Below, one piece after another: positions 1 through 12,384 of a stretch of 64,000 bases of DNA; position 1 is the first letter of the stretch, and each line of letters starts with the position of its first letter. Made by a program: the position numbers and the translations under genes. Location: NCBI GenBank assembly GCA_963693315.1, contig OY856186.1, forward strand, positions 460,583,272 to 460,647,271, read 5' to 3'. The notes below the pieces were generated by a model that ran no database searches, was not told the DNA's origin, and saw only the letters and a program-made list of their open reading frames with translations. The stretch is from Diogma glabrata. Taxonomy: Eukaryota > Arthropoda > Insecta > Diptera > Cylindrotomidae.

Positions 1-890
1 GTAGACCCCCCACCACTTTGATCAATGTGTCCCAAAACATGATAATTATCTTTTCACACTAATTGGAACCCTATTCCATAAGTTTCATCATAATCACTTC
101 ATTATTGTAGGCTGTAGTGTGCATAAAGACACTGAAAAAACTTCAAAAAAGTACAAAAAAATTTTTTTTACCGGAAGTGAAAAACCGGAAGTTGGGATGC
201 AGAACTATTTTAAACCGTACTACATACTCATGTACCAAGTTTCATCCAATTCGCTTATCAGGTACAGAAGTTATAGAGCTTTCAAAAAAACAGGTGCTCC
301 AGGGACCCCCCACCACTTTGTTCACTATCGCTCAAAAACTAATCAGTTCTTTGCCATACATGTTTGCTTCTTTTTCCAAAGTGTCATCAAAATTCATTCA
401 CGAATGAATGTTTTATGCTCCCAACAAACATAAAAACTTTGTGGAAAAAACCACCTGTTGTATGGTGGACCCCCCAACCCTATATCCAATGTGCTCCAAA
501 AGCTGATAAAATCTTTCTCATGCTATTTAAAAGCTTTTCGCAACGTTTCATGAAAATCGATCGGTAATTGTAGGCTACAGTAGGGATAAACACCTGAAAA
601 AAAAACGTTTTAACCGGAAGTGACAAACCGGAAGTTGGTATGCAGAAATATTGGAAACAGTATTAAAACCTTATATACTAAGTTTCAATAAGATCATAGC
701 TCGAGATCAGAAGTTATTCAAGATTTAAACTTAGAGGTGTTCGGGAGACCCCCCGCCATTTTGTCCAAATTTAAAATGAATCCAGATCTTCTATTTTCAA
801 GTGAACCTGTATCATTTGCCAAAGTTTCATCAAGATCCTATGCAGAAAACTCACCCACCCACCCACCCACCCACCCACCAACCCACACAC
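1..890. repeat. Two tandem copies of a ~443-bp repeat
   Basis: An ACCCCCCACCAC-type block occurs near 5, 303, 468 and 746, and an AACCGGAAGTTGG block occurs at 185 and 628. The 443-bp spacing of both (303 to 746, 185 to 628) indicates a tandem unit with two related half-units. The end holds a short (ACCC)n run at 852-880. A reverse-complement fragment of the same unit (CAACTTCCGGTTTGTCACTT) lies near 20595. No coding potential beyond short shadow frames is visible. Confidence 0.7.
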
Positions 891-2150
891 AGACGTACAC
901 CAAAATTTTTATTGGCTATTTGGATAGAGGATGGTCCAAAACAAAAGAAAAAACAAAATTTGGGGTATGTAAGATTTTTTTTTTTCACGATAGATTGCAT
1001 TACTTCACACAATTTAAAATTGTGGTGAAGTAAAAAACCACAATACATCAATGTAAATCTGTAATCATAATGGCGATGTAGATATTTATATAGAATGAAA
1101 CATTCGGCAAAATTATAAAGCATCATTGAATTTTATTTCAATTTTATACACAATATTATCTGTCACGCTTTCAATTTTCCCATTTATTTAAGAACCAAAC
1201 GACTAATTCCGTTTTTCCCATTTTATTTTGCAACGACAATAACCATTATTTGGATACAAATTCATTTATGAATAACATTCATTTGTGAATAAGATATAAA
1301 ATTTAATCAAAACAATGTTTTTTGTTCATTTAAAAATTAAAAACATCTGACTTTTTGTAAATTCATGATAAGATTGCTATAATAAAGTAAATTTTATTAT
1401 TATTTCTGGTTTGTATTGTGGTTTTTAGAACAAAAAAAAATGATATTCTTTTAATGAAAAATAATATTAAAAGAAGTTGCTTTTTGTAGTAGGTACATAG
1501 GTGATGATTTCATCTCAAAACAAACCGTTTTTTGGATATAGCCAATAAATTGTTTCGTTTTAAAAATTAAACTAATATTTATTTATTTAAAAAATATTTA
1601 CTATATTTATACAAAATAATAAAAAATAGAATTTACAATTTTTTGGGGAATATAATTATAAAATTTTTTTTATATATTTTATTTTAATAATTATTTCACA
1701 ATTTTGTGTAAAAAGGTTATTTCACCATTTTGTGATGACCACGACACAAATAATAAAAAAGTTCAAGCGGCAGGATATCTACTAGAAACAGGTAGATTTC
1801 GGGATCAGGCAGTTTTGTGTAAAAATAGAATCTGATGTATCAAATTAGTTTAAATAAAACGAACTAATTACAAACAGAATTATTAAAAATAAAATTAATT
1901 ATGAGCAAACCTATAACTATGCCATTTTGGAATGTTTTTAAATTGGCTTAAAATAAATTAACTAAGGGTGCGTTTATGTTGAAACTTTGATAATAGCGTC
2001 GACCATAGATGTGATTCAAGCGAAGAAAATGAATACATGCTTTCAGATAGGAGTGTTTATGTTGAAGCGTCGATGAACAAGTCAAGCATCGAGTTAAGCG
2101 TCGATAAACGATTTGTTCTATTTCGACGCTACCCGAGTAAGAAAAAGCAA
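891..2150. other. AT-rich non-coding stretch
   Basis: I see no gene here. The only structure is a dispersed repeat at about 1755-1895 (hallmark GGTAGATTTCGGGATCA), which has a second copy at about 25455-25600 in the same orientation. Confidence 0.5.
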
Positions 2151-3265
2151 AGGGGCCAAACTTGGGCCAAGCCCGTGCCACAGCTTTTGGGTCTGGGCCA
2201 GGCTTGACATTTTCAAACGGCCCAAGCTTGGGCCAAGCTTGCACTGATGTCCTGAGGCCAAGTCTGGCAAACCAGGCTTAGGCCAAGTCTGGCAAATAAG
2301 ACTTGGGTCAGGTCTACCAAACCGATTTTTTCCAGACCTCCTTTAAATGTGTGGAAACCGTTTTTTTTTTAAAGTGGTATAAGTCCATTTTTTCATATAT
2401 TGAGATATTTAAGGATTTGCATTTGCATTAATATAAAAATATGGACAAATGTAACTAAAACTTTGTGATATTTTTCAAACTTTAAACCTATTTAATTTTA
2501 TTATGCAATAATAGTTATTTAAAATTAAAAAGAAAATAATTGATTTTTGGCTCCAAATGGACTTCAATAATAACATATTCTAAAAAACAAGAACAAGAGG
2601 TATTCTTCAGGTCATTCTTTTACCGACACATTTTTGATATGGCTGAAATTTTTTTTATGCGTTTTATATCGAAAAAAAAAGATATGGGTGTTCCAGGAAT
2701 TTTTTTTTGTGGAAAATATAGCGGTTCTAAATTTCTTGATGAGTAATTTTCAAAAATTTATAACTTCGGTTCCATTAAAGATAGAAACTTCTGTTTTGTT
2801 TTATTTTAAAGTTAAAAGATGCTGGCTTAACAAAAAATAAAATTAACAAAAATTATTCACAAATTTCTATTGATATAAACAAATAAAATGTTGAAATCGA
2901 TCTTTAGCCATTTCTCCACCCACGCTCCACCCCAAATCGGGCTCTATTAAAGGTATGATTATATATATAAAAAGAGGCCATCATCATCTTTCTAAAACTA
3001 CCACTAACTCAAATTTTTTCAAAAGTGAACTCATACCACTTTAAAAAAAAACGGTTCATATATGAAAATAGAGATAAACATAATATGGCCTGCACATGTT
3101 TACAATGCATTACACTGGTTAAACGCGTAATATAATAAACGGAACCTTGGTTCAGTCTAGGCATTTAAAACTGGCCCATACTGAAACCAAAGCTAACTAG
3201 CCAAAGCTTGGCTCGCCAATACTGGCCCGACATTGGTCCGTTGTTTAATATTGGCATCTCCCACC
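2150..3265. repeat. GC-richer repeat block holding a ~700-bp inverted-repeat element
   Basis: Degenerate TTGGGCCAAGC-like motifs recur at 2160-2310 and again at 3190-3245, on both sides of an inverted-repeat element. That element has arms AACCGTTTTTTTTTTAAAGT (from about 2355) and its complement ending near 3058, so it looks like a MITE. Its interior (2602-2900) is one arm of a foldback family described at 23464-24397 (hallmark GGTCATTCTTTTAC followed by ACACATTTTTGAT). No target duplication could be fixed. Confidence 0.55.
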
Positions 3266-3639
3266 CGGGTACTATCGAAGCGCTGATCGATGCTCATTTT
3301 ATTTATTTTATAAAAAAATACATAAAAATAAAAGTATTAGTTTTAATTAATTTCAACTTTTTAAGTTAATGGAAAATTGATTATTAAATTAATTAATTTT
3401 AAGTTTATTGTATAAATTTTATTAAAATTCTCAAAGCTTCAACATAAATACTGTAAAAGAATAGCGCTATTCAACACTTTTATCGTTTTTACCGTTATTT
3501 GGGATTTTTCGATCTTTTTCAGTTATTATGTGAAGAAAAACTGACGAAAAGTGTTGGTGGCTTTGATTTTTGTTGTTGCTAATTGCTTGGGAGGCTCTAA
3601 CTGTAGATGTTTGACAATTACTTTATAAATTAAAGGGAT

Positions 3640-4125
3640 ATTTATAAATTTTATTACAATATTTTGATTCAAACGGCCGTTATAACGTTTTGATTTATAC
3701 ACTTTTTAGGTTCTAGTCACGGTACGGGTACCTGGATTTGACAAGCTAAGGAACCTATCCAAGAGATTGCTTGCCCTAATATTTTTAGAAAACATGTTTG
3801 ATGTAGGTAAAAAAATACGACCGTGAGAGTGCCACTAAATTTCGTTGTACTTTACACAGTTGATTGCAGATAGCTAAAGAGCCTTTTATTGCAGTTGTCT
3901 AACTTTCAAAAAATGATAGAAATATGCTCAAGTATTAAATTTTTATAAATTTTATTTAGATATTTCGCCACAAACGGCTGTTATAACGCTTTGATTTATA
4001 CACAACTCTCTAGCCTTGCTAACTTGTACTCCAATATGGCTCGTATCCAAGAGATTTTTTGGCGCAACAGGTCCAGAAAATATTTTTGGTGTAGGTCAAA
4101 AATGCGACCGTGAGAGTGCCGCTGA
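3640..4125 (+). repeat. Two direct copies of a ~200-bp dispersed repeat
   Basis: Copies at about 3640-3842 and 3945-4123 share AACGGC.GTTATAACG..TTGA, ATCCAAGAGATT and the block CGACCGTGAGAGTGCC. A third, diverged copy begins at about 34255 in the same orientation. Flanking 3270-3640 shows nothing recognisable. Confidence 0.65.
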
Positions 4126-4600
4126 TAAAGACCAATATTTCATAATAAGATAAAAAATAAAATAAAATAAGAGACAAAAGACAAATTTTTAGAAAAATTT
4201 GCATGAAAAAAAAACTAAAATAGGGTTCCCATTAATCCAGCTATTGGGATGTTCCTTAAACATATGACGCACTGTGTTCCTCACTGATTAAATTTCACAC
4301 ATAGAGTTAAGTGAAGGCTCGTTTCTTCTTGCAAGCAATAACGTCGTGCCATCATCAAGGAAGATTCTATAAATAAGATTGAGGGTGCTACCGTTGCACT
4401 CCTAAGATATCACCTTGGCATAGTGATATCTCACTAACATTGCCAGTGGTGTGTGATATCTCACGTTAACTCATATATCAGTAGTCGGAACTGTCACACT
4501 CGTCGAACAAAAATAAAAAAAAATTTGTAAATCAACAAAACTGATTTCTCCATACGGAAAAACTACGGAAAAATAGACGACGGAAAAGTACTAATTTTGT
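4125..4600 (-). repeat. LTR-like dispersed repeat, copy 3 (truncated)
   Basis: It shares GTGATATCTCAC (twice), CAGTGGT.TGTGATATCTCAC, the AACGTCG..CATCATCAAGGA block and GAGGGTGCTACCGTTG with the fuller copies at 32030-32705 (+) and 59005-59690 (-). In its own orientation it begins near the GAGTGTGACA end and runs toward lower coordinates. It may be a solo LTR, but no matching internal region or target duplication was seen. Confidence 0.55.
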
Positions 4601-5986
4601 TTTTCTGCATATGGCATGAAAGAAAACAAAAATAAACTCGACTTTAAAGAAGTAAAACGAAAATTTTACTCGTACGATCACTACTGAAAATCAGATAATC
4701 CTTATGAATCATAAAATCACGTAACTTCTTGAAGTTTAACGCCAAATAATTTTAATCTATAGATGGCCATAGTTGGCTCCAATTGAAATTCTATTTCTAA
4801 AGGTTTATATAGAATCCATCCGTTCCGTCTGCTTCGTTTTATTTTAAACGTGAGTTTATATAAAAATTGGAAATTAAAACACAAGATGCGGAGGAGAAAA
4901 ACACTGGGAACGGACACTTCCCGATTTCGACACAAATTTGGATTTCGAGAGAATCTGTTTGCTGCATATATGGTGGTCCTAGATAAATTGGTCTGCCACT
5001 AAATTATAAAAAAATCTAATGTAAATTATAAAATAATCTAATGTCAAGAGAACAAAAAAACAAAAATTGATGTTGACGATTAACGACTTGAGAAAATTAA
5101 ATCCTTTAAGTATTAAGGATCAATGCTTTACTCAAACAACAGCACATTCACAGATGTATAAAATCTAAAATGACTGCAGGTAATCATGCTTTTTTCTCAA
5201 TTATAAACCTCTACTTGAATCACAGTATATGTCTACTAAAACGAAACAACAAGACATTAATATGGTTGATAATGACGTATGAGTCACAAACATGAACCCT
5301 TATTTACAAACTGGCAAATCAAGTTTATTTGTATTTCACCGTTAGATTTAACGCTACATATTTTATACACTTAAGATAGACAATCGCTAATTGAGAACTT
5401 GATATGAAAAGTGCAGCTAATTTTTGGAGGAACCGATGTAATCGGTTGTCTCCGCTTAATAGGATTGCTTGGTTAAGCATGTTCCACGGTCGGGTACGGC
5501 GTTGAGCATAATTAAAAATGGACGATAGTATCAGATGAAGTGCGCTACCACAAAGTAAATCACGACTACAATTGTTTCAAGAGAGCCAAAACTAAAGATT
5601 TGATGACAATTAGCTAATTCAAAGTTGAATCCTTTAAATATTTTTCAATCAGGATCAATGCTTGACTTAAACAACAGCATATTAACATATATGAAATTTA
5701 AAGTCACTCCAGGTAAACGAACTTCTACTCCATTATAAACCTATTCTTAGATCACCGTATGTGTCATTTCACACCAATCTCAGTTGCACAAGATATTGGT
5801 TTGATGTTGGAAAAATAAAAATCTGCTGTTGCGAGTCACCGTGATAAATATTCGAAACTAATTAGATCGTTAACGCTCCTACATGAAACATAAAACTCAC
5901 AAAAAACACAAGAAACTTCAATTTGTTGTTGTTACTAAGGAAGTATAATTTGTTCTTTTTATTAAAGAACAAAATTTTTTACTAAC
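4601..5986. other. Intron-like stretch downstream of the otp exons, with small repeats
   Basis: If the otp model is right, this is intron sequence. It holds two direct copies of a ~150-bp repeat (about 5097-5240 and 5622-5772; both with GGATCAATGCTT and AACAACAGCA). A short fragment at about 5427-5500 reads GATGTAATCGG...GGATTGCTTGGTT. It matches the 3' part of the non-LTR retroelement seen at 15370-15400 and the complement of 12610. No VWFQNRRAKW-type exon could be found in either strand here. Confidence 0.5.
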
Positions 5987-6145
5987 CTGCACTCTTGATT
6001 CTGTCAAACCAATTCTCATAGCTATTTCTTCGCGCATAAATATATCAGGATAATGTGTTTTTGAAAAGCAACGTTCTAATTCATTTAGCTGAGCTGGTGT
6101 GAAACGTGTTCGATGTCGCTTCTGTTTGCCCGATTTTTCCGAATT
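5987..6145 (-). CDS. otp: Orthopedia-type homeobox exon (first 46 residues of the homeodomain)
   Basis: This exon encodes 53 codons in phase 0 at both ends. It starts after a TTTTAG acceptor (AG at 6147-6146) and ends GTGCAG before the donor GTTAGT. The peptide begins [15 protein letters not shown] and continues [38 protein letters not shown]. This is the N-terminal arm, helix 1, helix 2 and the start of helix 3 of a paired-like homeodomain. The [19 protein letters not shown] core is what I know from Orthopedia proteins, transcription factors of neuroendocrine and hindgut development. The break between Q46 and V47 is the usual intron site of this class. The helix 3 exon (VWFQNRRAKWKK) is not in the 5.98 kb downstream. 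No stop or frameshift is seen, so I take it as functional host sequence. Confidence 0.88.
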
Positions 6146-6209
6146 CTAAAATTGTGAATTGTTTGTACTTTTTAAAATTAAAAGTTTTTTTTAAAATTAA
6201 TTAGTTTAC

Positions 6210-6367
6210 CTGATCTTGATGTATATTATGAGGATCACATAAGCCACTTGAAACATGTAAACGTCCACTATTTGTATCTGAAATTGTTGAGTTTTGAGCT
6301 TGCCCAAACGAATTATTTCCGTGAATCGAAGTAAGTGCAGATTTAGGTAAGTCACATTCTTTTTGAC
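6210..6367 (-). CDS. otp: Upstream otp exon (serine-rich N-terminal region)
   Basis: Open for 52 codons plus two bases, this exon is joined to the homeobox exon by a 64-bp intron (6146-6209) with GT at 6209-6208 and AG at 6147-6146. Its 3' end ..CATCAAGATCAG meets GTAAAC. The 5' acceptor is ATTAAG at about 6371-6368, and the entry phase leaves two bases (GT) of a split codon. The peptide includes QKECDLPKSALTSIH, GNNSFGQAQNSTISDT and SSGLCDPHNIHQDQ, without a known domain. It is poorly conserved, as expected outside the homeodomain. Assignment rests on the open frame, consistent splice phases and adjacency. Further 5' exons must lie at higher coordinates but were not recognised. Confidence 0.7.
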
Positions 6368-6699
6368 CTTAATAAAATATAAAGAAAAGAAAACAAAATA
6401 CTAGAATTCAGCTACCGCTTTTTTATTTAACATTTAAATAAATATATTATAGATACGTAAAAGAAACAACAACAAATTAAGAAATAATAAATAAAAATAT
6501 TTTAGCACTTATGTGTGATTCATGAGTCTGTGTCAATATTTAAGAATTTAATTTTAATTTTTTAATACAATTTTTCTTTTATTTTTGAATTTCAAAATAT
6601 TTTCTGTGTTGTAAAATTTCGATTTTTATTTTAAAACAGGTAGTTGCTTGTTTACAGACAAATTTCAGTTTATCTTTAAGGACGGCATTACACCAAATT

Positions 6700-6900
6700 T
6701 ATTTTACAAGAAATTTCACAAACACAAATGGGCCTTTCTCCCCTTTTAGTGAATTCTTTTCGACTGTATCCAAGAAATTTCGGCACAGTTCTTACACCGA
6801 ATAATCGAAATTTTAATTTTTTGTATTGAACTGCATCCAAAAGAATACGGTGTTGGAACTTGTTCGGTACAGTCGAAAAGAATTCACTATTAGTAAAACT
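6700..6900. repeat. Imperfect hairpin (small MITE-like)
   Basis: AGTGAATTCTTTTCGACTGT at about 6759-6778 and its complement ACAGTCGAAAAGAATTCACT at about 6870-6889 form arms around a ~90-bp core, which repeats the CCGAA..AATTTC / CATCCAAAAGAA motifs. No target duplication was recognised. Confidence 0.55.
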
Positions 6901-7140
6901 AAAACATAAGATCAAATAATTTCGAAAATATATTGTGCCCTGTAGATAAAATACCGCTCACAAAAGTTTGAATCAAATTTACACTACGCCTAAATTAAAA
7001 TTATGAATTTAAAATAATTAAATAATATTAAGACAAAATTCAATAATCTTTTTTTCAATTATTCTTTAAATATGTTAAAATTTAAAATGATAAAGATTAT
7101 TTATTTTCGGCAAACGCCAACAAACTTTAATTTTAATGGT

Positions 7141-7504
<364 letters not shown>

Positions 7505-7519
7505 CAGGCACGAAGCCTG

Positions 7520-8929
7520 TTTTGTTTCACACGGAAGCAGTAAATGGTAGAAACGTTTTTTCTTAAAATATTGTTTAAGGATAGCGAATATACCTTTATT
7601 ATATGTTTTTTTGTTGTTGGATAATGTTTCTTAGTTGGTTTTCTTACATGTTTTTATTTAACTTGTATTTTGACTAGTGGTTGTTAAAGTATAGTCATGG
7701 TTTTAGCAATGAAATCAGTTTCAAATTAAAAAAGGTTATTTAATCTTATACATGTTTCAGAAAGGTTTAGACCATAACAACTAAAAAACCATTTTCAATT
7801 TTTGAATTATTTTTTTCCGTTCTATAAAAACTGCATCAACTACATCAAAATCCATAGAAATTCAAGCTAAATTTTTTTTTCTATTAAGGGTGCGTTGCAC
7901 TAAGCACTGAAAACAATCACACTCACGACCTCTGTTTTTCTGTTCCACTTCCTTCTGAGCGTTACAATTGTATACTCAAGTGGAATGGATTATGTGATCA
8001 TTTTAGGCGTTGACGTAAAAAATACAAATGGCCAGTTTGAACAAATAGAATGGAAGCTAGAGGTTAGGTTACAATGGGTTAGTTTTAACAATAAACTTTA
8101 ATAATTATGGTACACGCACAATAAAAAAACTTTTACTCATGAGATCCAAGTTTGTATGAAAATTATTTTGAGAAAAAAAAAGATTTATTTTTGAAATAGG
8201 TACTATGAAAAAATTAAAGAATTTTTAACTTTTTCCTCATGATTAATAGATATTGACATTTAAATAATATTGCTTCCACTAGAATATCACTTTCTGCATC
8301 AGACAAATTGACATTTGGTTTCGACATCTTTAAATTTAAAAATCCGCTGAACATATCAACCCTCACTTCAACCCACCTTTTAAGATTGGTCGTTGTGAGC
8401 TTGACGTGAGCGAAAATTATGACGTCATTAGTGACGTTTTCGCACCGCAACCACAACGACCGTCGTTGTCAAGTGGAACGGATGAAAGATAATTTTGAGC
8501 GTTGTAAACGCTTAATGGAACGAATCTTAGTTCAAACGACGCTATAATCAGTTTTGCAATTATTTCGAAACCATATTAACAAACCATATGTATTGTTTAA
8601 TTAAAATTTAGTGGACAAAAATAAAAAATTTGAATGAAAATCGAATAATAAATTGATGCTCTAGAATACTTTTATTGAAATAATCCAGTTTTCAATACAT
8701 AGTTGATCTATTTTTTAATTTGGTCGGAAATAGAAAGCAAAATTAGATAACATTTTACTTATCATGTTAGTTGGTACAAAGCACCATAGGAGAGTTTTTT
8801 GTTCATATTCTTGCCGCATCGGCGAGACCAATAAAGATAATAGAAAATTATCAATAAAAGTTCATATTTTACTGCAGTTAAATAACTAAAATCTGTTTAT
8901 GAAGTATTGATCACTACATATCAAGCATA
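7520..8929. other. Non-coding stretch, no supported gene
   Basis: I see only short frames. A somewhat GC-richer patch (7890-8080 and 8380-8540) repeats the words TTCCACTT/AAGTGGAA and GAGCGTT on both sides of an AT-rich core, suggesting an old degenerate transposon, but no clean terminal repeat can be drawn. Confidence 0.4.
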
Positions 8930-9480
8930 TTGTTTTGCTTGAAGACTTATTAGGTTTTATTTGGTTCGAAGACTTATTTTTAAAGATTCATATAAATTCT
9001 GTTCTGGTAAAGATAGACACTTTTAATTTTAAAGTGAAAAGATGGACTTTAAAAAAACTGTTATCTATAAAAATTCCTATTGTTATTAACAAAAATAAAG
9101 AGTGATTAGTATAACCATCGTATTCTACGTTCAATTTTCTATAAAAAACGCATAATTAACTAATGCGGAGAAATGAGTTTTACTGTAACAAATAAATTAA
9201 TTTATTAATTAAAAATTCGTATTTTATAGAAAATATAACGTAGAATGCGATGATTGTACTAAACACTCGTTATTTTTGTTGAGCAGTGACTAAAATAAAT
9301 ATATTACTTTTAAAATAATATAAAACTTCAACTGTAATCTAAAACAAAAAAAAATGTCTGTCTTAACCAGAACCGAAGTTATAAATCTTTGAAAATAAGT
9401 CTTCAAGCCAAAAATCACGAAATATACATTTGATCCAAACAACACCAGACATATATCGAGCCGTAAAAGAAGTTTTTTTT
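8930..9480. repeat. Foldback element, both arms, family of 23464-24397
   Basis: The left arm (GAAGACTTATTTTTAAAGAT, TCTGGTAAAGATAGA, AAAATAAAGAGTGATTAGTA) is repeated as its complement on the right (TACTAAACACTCGTTATTTT, AACCAGAACCGAAGTTA, AAATAAGTCTTCAAGCC). The symmetry centre is near 9185 in an AATTAATTTATTAATT core. The outer GGTCATTC tips present in other copies are missing. Confidence 0.7.
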
Positions 9481-10445
9481 TAATATTTGTTTACCAACTC
9501 CTTAAGCTTTAGATAAAAGTTTTTTTTGGTTTAAAGCATGTAACAAGTTAGCACTATCCCAATAAGTAACGACTTTGCAATAACTTTATTAATAACTGTT
9601 TTGAAATTTTTCTTTAGTTTAGAAGTTTAGGCTTGAAGTTTTTATGACTTGGTGCTCCCTTTTGTTGATTCACCACTAAATATTGATTTTTAAATATGTC
9701 ATTGTATTTCTTTAAATGTAACTATATGTTTGTAAAATCGTTTGATCTTTCCCGACCACAATACAAAGTTTTAAAAACCGACCAAAAAAGAATTAAAGCT
9801 TTTATTACTTTGGGTTTTCAAATAACATTTCAAAAACATGTTAAGTAAAATATTATTATTACTAAAATTTTGGTTATCAAATTAATCTTCGAAATTTATT
9901 AAAAAAATGTCACCTGATGATAGTAACAAATATAACAAATATTTGTTAATTAATGTGGAAGCTAAATGATTTGTTAAAGCAAAAATACAACAGAAGCCGA
10001 TATTTATTTTAGAAATTTTCATAAACTAAAAATCATAGTAAAAACAATAAAATTTATTAATTTTTGTTTGTAATTATTAGATGTCACTGCCATTTAACGG
10101 AAAAAATGTTAATGGATATTATTAGTTTTTAACTTTTCGATTTAATGATGTAACACATTTTAAGAAATGGTCAAAATTAAAATGCCACGAAATTGCTGTT
10201 GCTAGATTTATTTAATATTTATAACTAGCAGGTCCTGATTTGCGTTACTAACGCCTATAAATAAAGATTGTGTAAATACATTTTCACTGATAAAACAACA
10301 CACTTTATAATCTAATGAGATCATGTTTACATTAAAAAGCCATACAGTTTTGCATAATCTAACGTTAAAGTTTGCTAACGTTGCTTCACAATGATATAAA
10401 ATTGTTATAAATTACGAGAGGGCATTATAAATTCATAACGCCCGA

Positions 10446-11417
10446 TTTTTTATAGCACTAAAATATCAAAATAATAATTTAAATAACTTACCATATAGTA
10501 AAAACAACTTAAACACATTGCATCATTTGAATTGCAAGAAAAAACAATTTATTTAGGTTTTCAAAGTTTAAAATTTTGACAGCTCTTCTTGGATTTCTAT
10601 GTGTGGTTTTAGTTGGATTTTTATGTTTAGTTGGATTCTTATCTTTATATTTTCGAGCTAGTATAATTTACAACTATTACAACGAAGATGGCGCACTTTA
10701 ATTATTTAAAAAGCTTAAATTTGCTTATAACTTTGTTAAATAAATGATTAAATGAACAATTAAATAAATATTTATAAATTTTACGCACTTGTTACAAAAA
10801 ATAGCGTGTATTACTAGTGCGAATGCGTTTTCCAAGCTCGAGTTATTTTAAAATGCAATATTTAAAAATATACTTTTTGCTGTTTACTTTTAATTTTATT
10901 TTATTAATAATAATATAAACTTCCTTAAAGTAACAATTTGGATTTTATTTTTAATTTTTTATTTTATAGAATATCGATTTCGACTTACGTCATCCTCCTG
11001 AGGATTGTATTACTAATGCGAATGTGTTTTCCCAATAACTCGCGTTTGGAAAACGCATTCGCACAAGTAATACACACTATTTTTTCTAACAAGTGCATAA
11101 AATTTATAAATATTTATTTAATTGTTCATTTAATCATTTATTTAACAAAGTTATAAACAAATTTAAGCTTTTTAAATAATTAAAGTGCGCCATCTTCGTT
11201 GTAATAGTTGTAAATTATACTAGCTCGAAAATATAAACATAAGAATCCAACTAAAACAACACATAGGAATCCAATAAGAGCTGTCAAAATTTTAAACTTT
11301 GAAAACCTAAATAAATTGTTTTTTCTTGTAATTCAAATGATGCAATGTGTTTAAGTTGTTTTTACTATATGGTAAGTTATTTAAGTTATTATTTTGATAT
11401 TTTAGTGCTATAAAAAT
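10446..11417. mobile_element. Foldback transposon with ~390-bp inverted arms
   Basis: The left arm (about 10446-10852) begins TTTTTATAGCACTAAAATAT and contains TACAACGAAGATGGCGCACT. The right arm (about 11034-11417) is its complement, including AGTGCGCCATCTTCGTTGTA and ending ATATTTTAGTGCTATAAAAA. The arms match at high identity over ~390 bp around a ~180-bp centre, which also carries a further partial copy of the GTATTACTAATGCGAATG arm end. No transposase frame is present, so this is a non-autonomous foldback element. Flanks 9481-10445 show nothing recognisable. Confidence 0.85.
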
Positions 11418-11488
11418 ATTACATATAGATAGATATATGGACAGATTTAACTACAAATCTCACATGCAGGCGGCGTTACGGTCCATGC

Positions 11489-11676
11489 TTACAAAATATT
11501 TTGTGGTCATATGTGCGGAAAAGTAGTTTTTTCTTTTATTCTATTCTAGTACAAAATTGAGTATTTTTTACGCATGTGTTACAAAAAATATTTTGTGGTC
11601 ATATGTGCAGAAAAGTAGTCTTTTCTTGTATTTTATTCTAGTACAAAATTGAATATTTTTTACGCATGTGTTACAA
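11489..11676 (+). repeat. Tandem duplication of a ~92-bp unit
   Basis: ATTTTGTGGTCATATGTGC..AAAAGTAGT and AGTACAAAATTGA.TATTTTTTACGCATGTGTTAC occur twice in succession with a ~92-bp period. A faint relative lies near 36490 (ATCATTTTGTGCAGAAAAGT). Confidence 0.75.
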
Positions 11677-11737
11677 AAACAAAATTTTATCTTGCAGGTT
11701 TTAAAACAACATTTTACTCTTTGACAGTTCAAAACCT

Positions 11738-11968
11738 GAAATTACTTCGATCTGAAAGGCCTAAATATTGCATTCTGGAGCAAAAAGTGAAATGAAGTCT
11801 TACCCCCACTTTTATGGCATTTATCGACGTTTTAGGACCTACTAATTCTAAAAAAGCAGAACAAAATGTATATCTATCTGCCGGCAGTACGGCCGTCTGT
11901 CACAACCTACGAAATCTCGAAAACTGCTGGAGGGATTCCAAAAACTTTTTTTTCTAAAAATAGGTATA
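11738..11968 (+). repeat. Dispersed repeat R1, copy 1, left part
   Basis: It starts TTACTTCGATCTGAAAGGCC and runs through the GGCATTTATCGACGTTTTAG and GGAGGGATTCC blocks to AAAAATAGGTA. It then stops at a TA where a 3.8-kb element is inserted and resumes at 15734 (CTCAATGAAAATAG). Intact copies have the two halves continuous (AATAGGTATACTCAAGGGAC at 28552 and complement at 27900). Confidence 0.8.
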
Positions 11969-12384
11969 CACTCAGTTCTGTTTTTGCACGAATTTATTAT
12001 ACACGAATTTGAAATAACACGAGTTGGAGGGAAAAAATAATTTTCTTTATGCACGAAATGTTTTGAAATAACACGAATCGACTAAACCTTTAAATTTAAA
12101 TTTTTTCGTCTGTTTATCCGATTTTTGAAGAAAAAAAATTTCTTTTGTATTACCCTATATATTTTTAAAAGCTGCTTCAAATTACAATAGGTAGATTTTT
12201 ATATGAAAACTGCCTAATACATTTGCAAAAAAAATATAATTAAAATGTAAAGTAAAAATGTAATTATATTTGAATATTTATTTGAATTGATAATGTGTAA
12301 TTTTATATCATCTGATACTGTGGGTTTCAATTTAAACCATTTACAGGCTGGTATAATTTAATCTTTCTTTTTTTGTTTAATTTT

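Noticed and set aside
845..885. (ACCC)n run considered as telomeric or regulatory repeat
   Set aside because: Only about ten units, in a tandem-repeat context, not a telomere motif of insects (TTAGG).
4717..4935. 72-codon minus-strand frame considered as the missing otp exon
   Set aside because: It contains no WFQNRRAKW-like sequence and no suitable splice sites.
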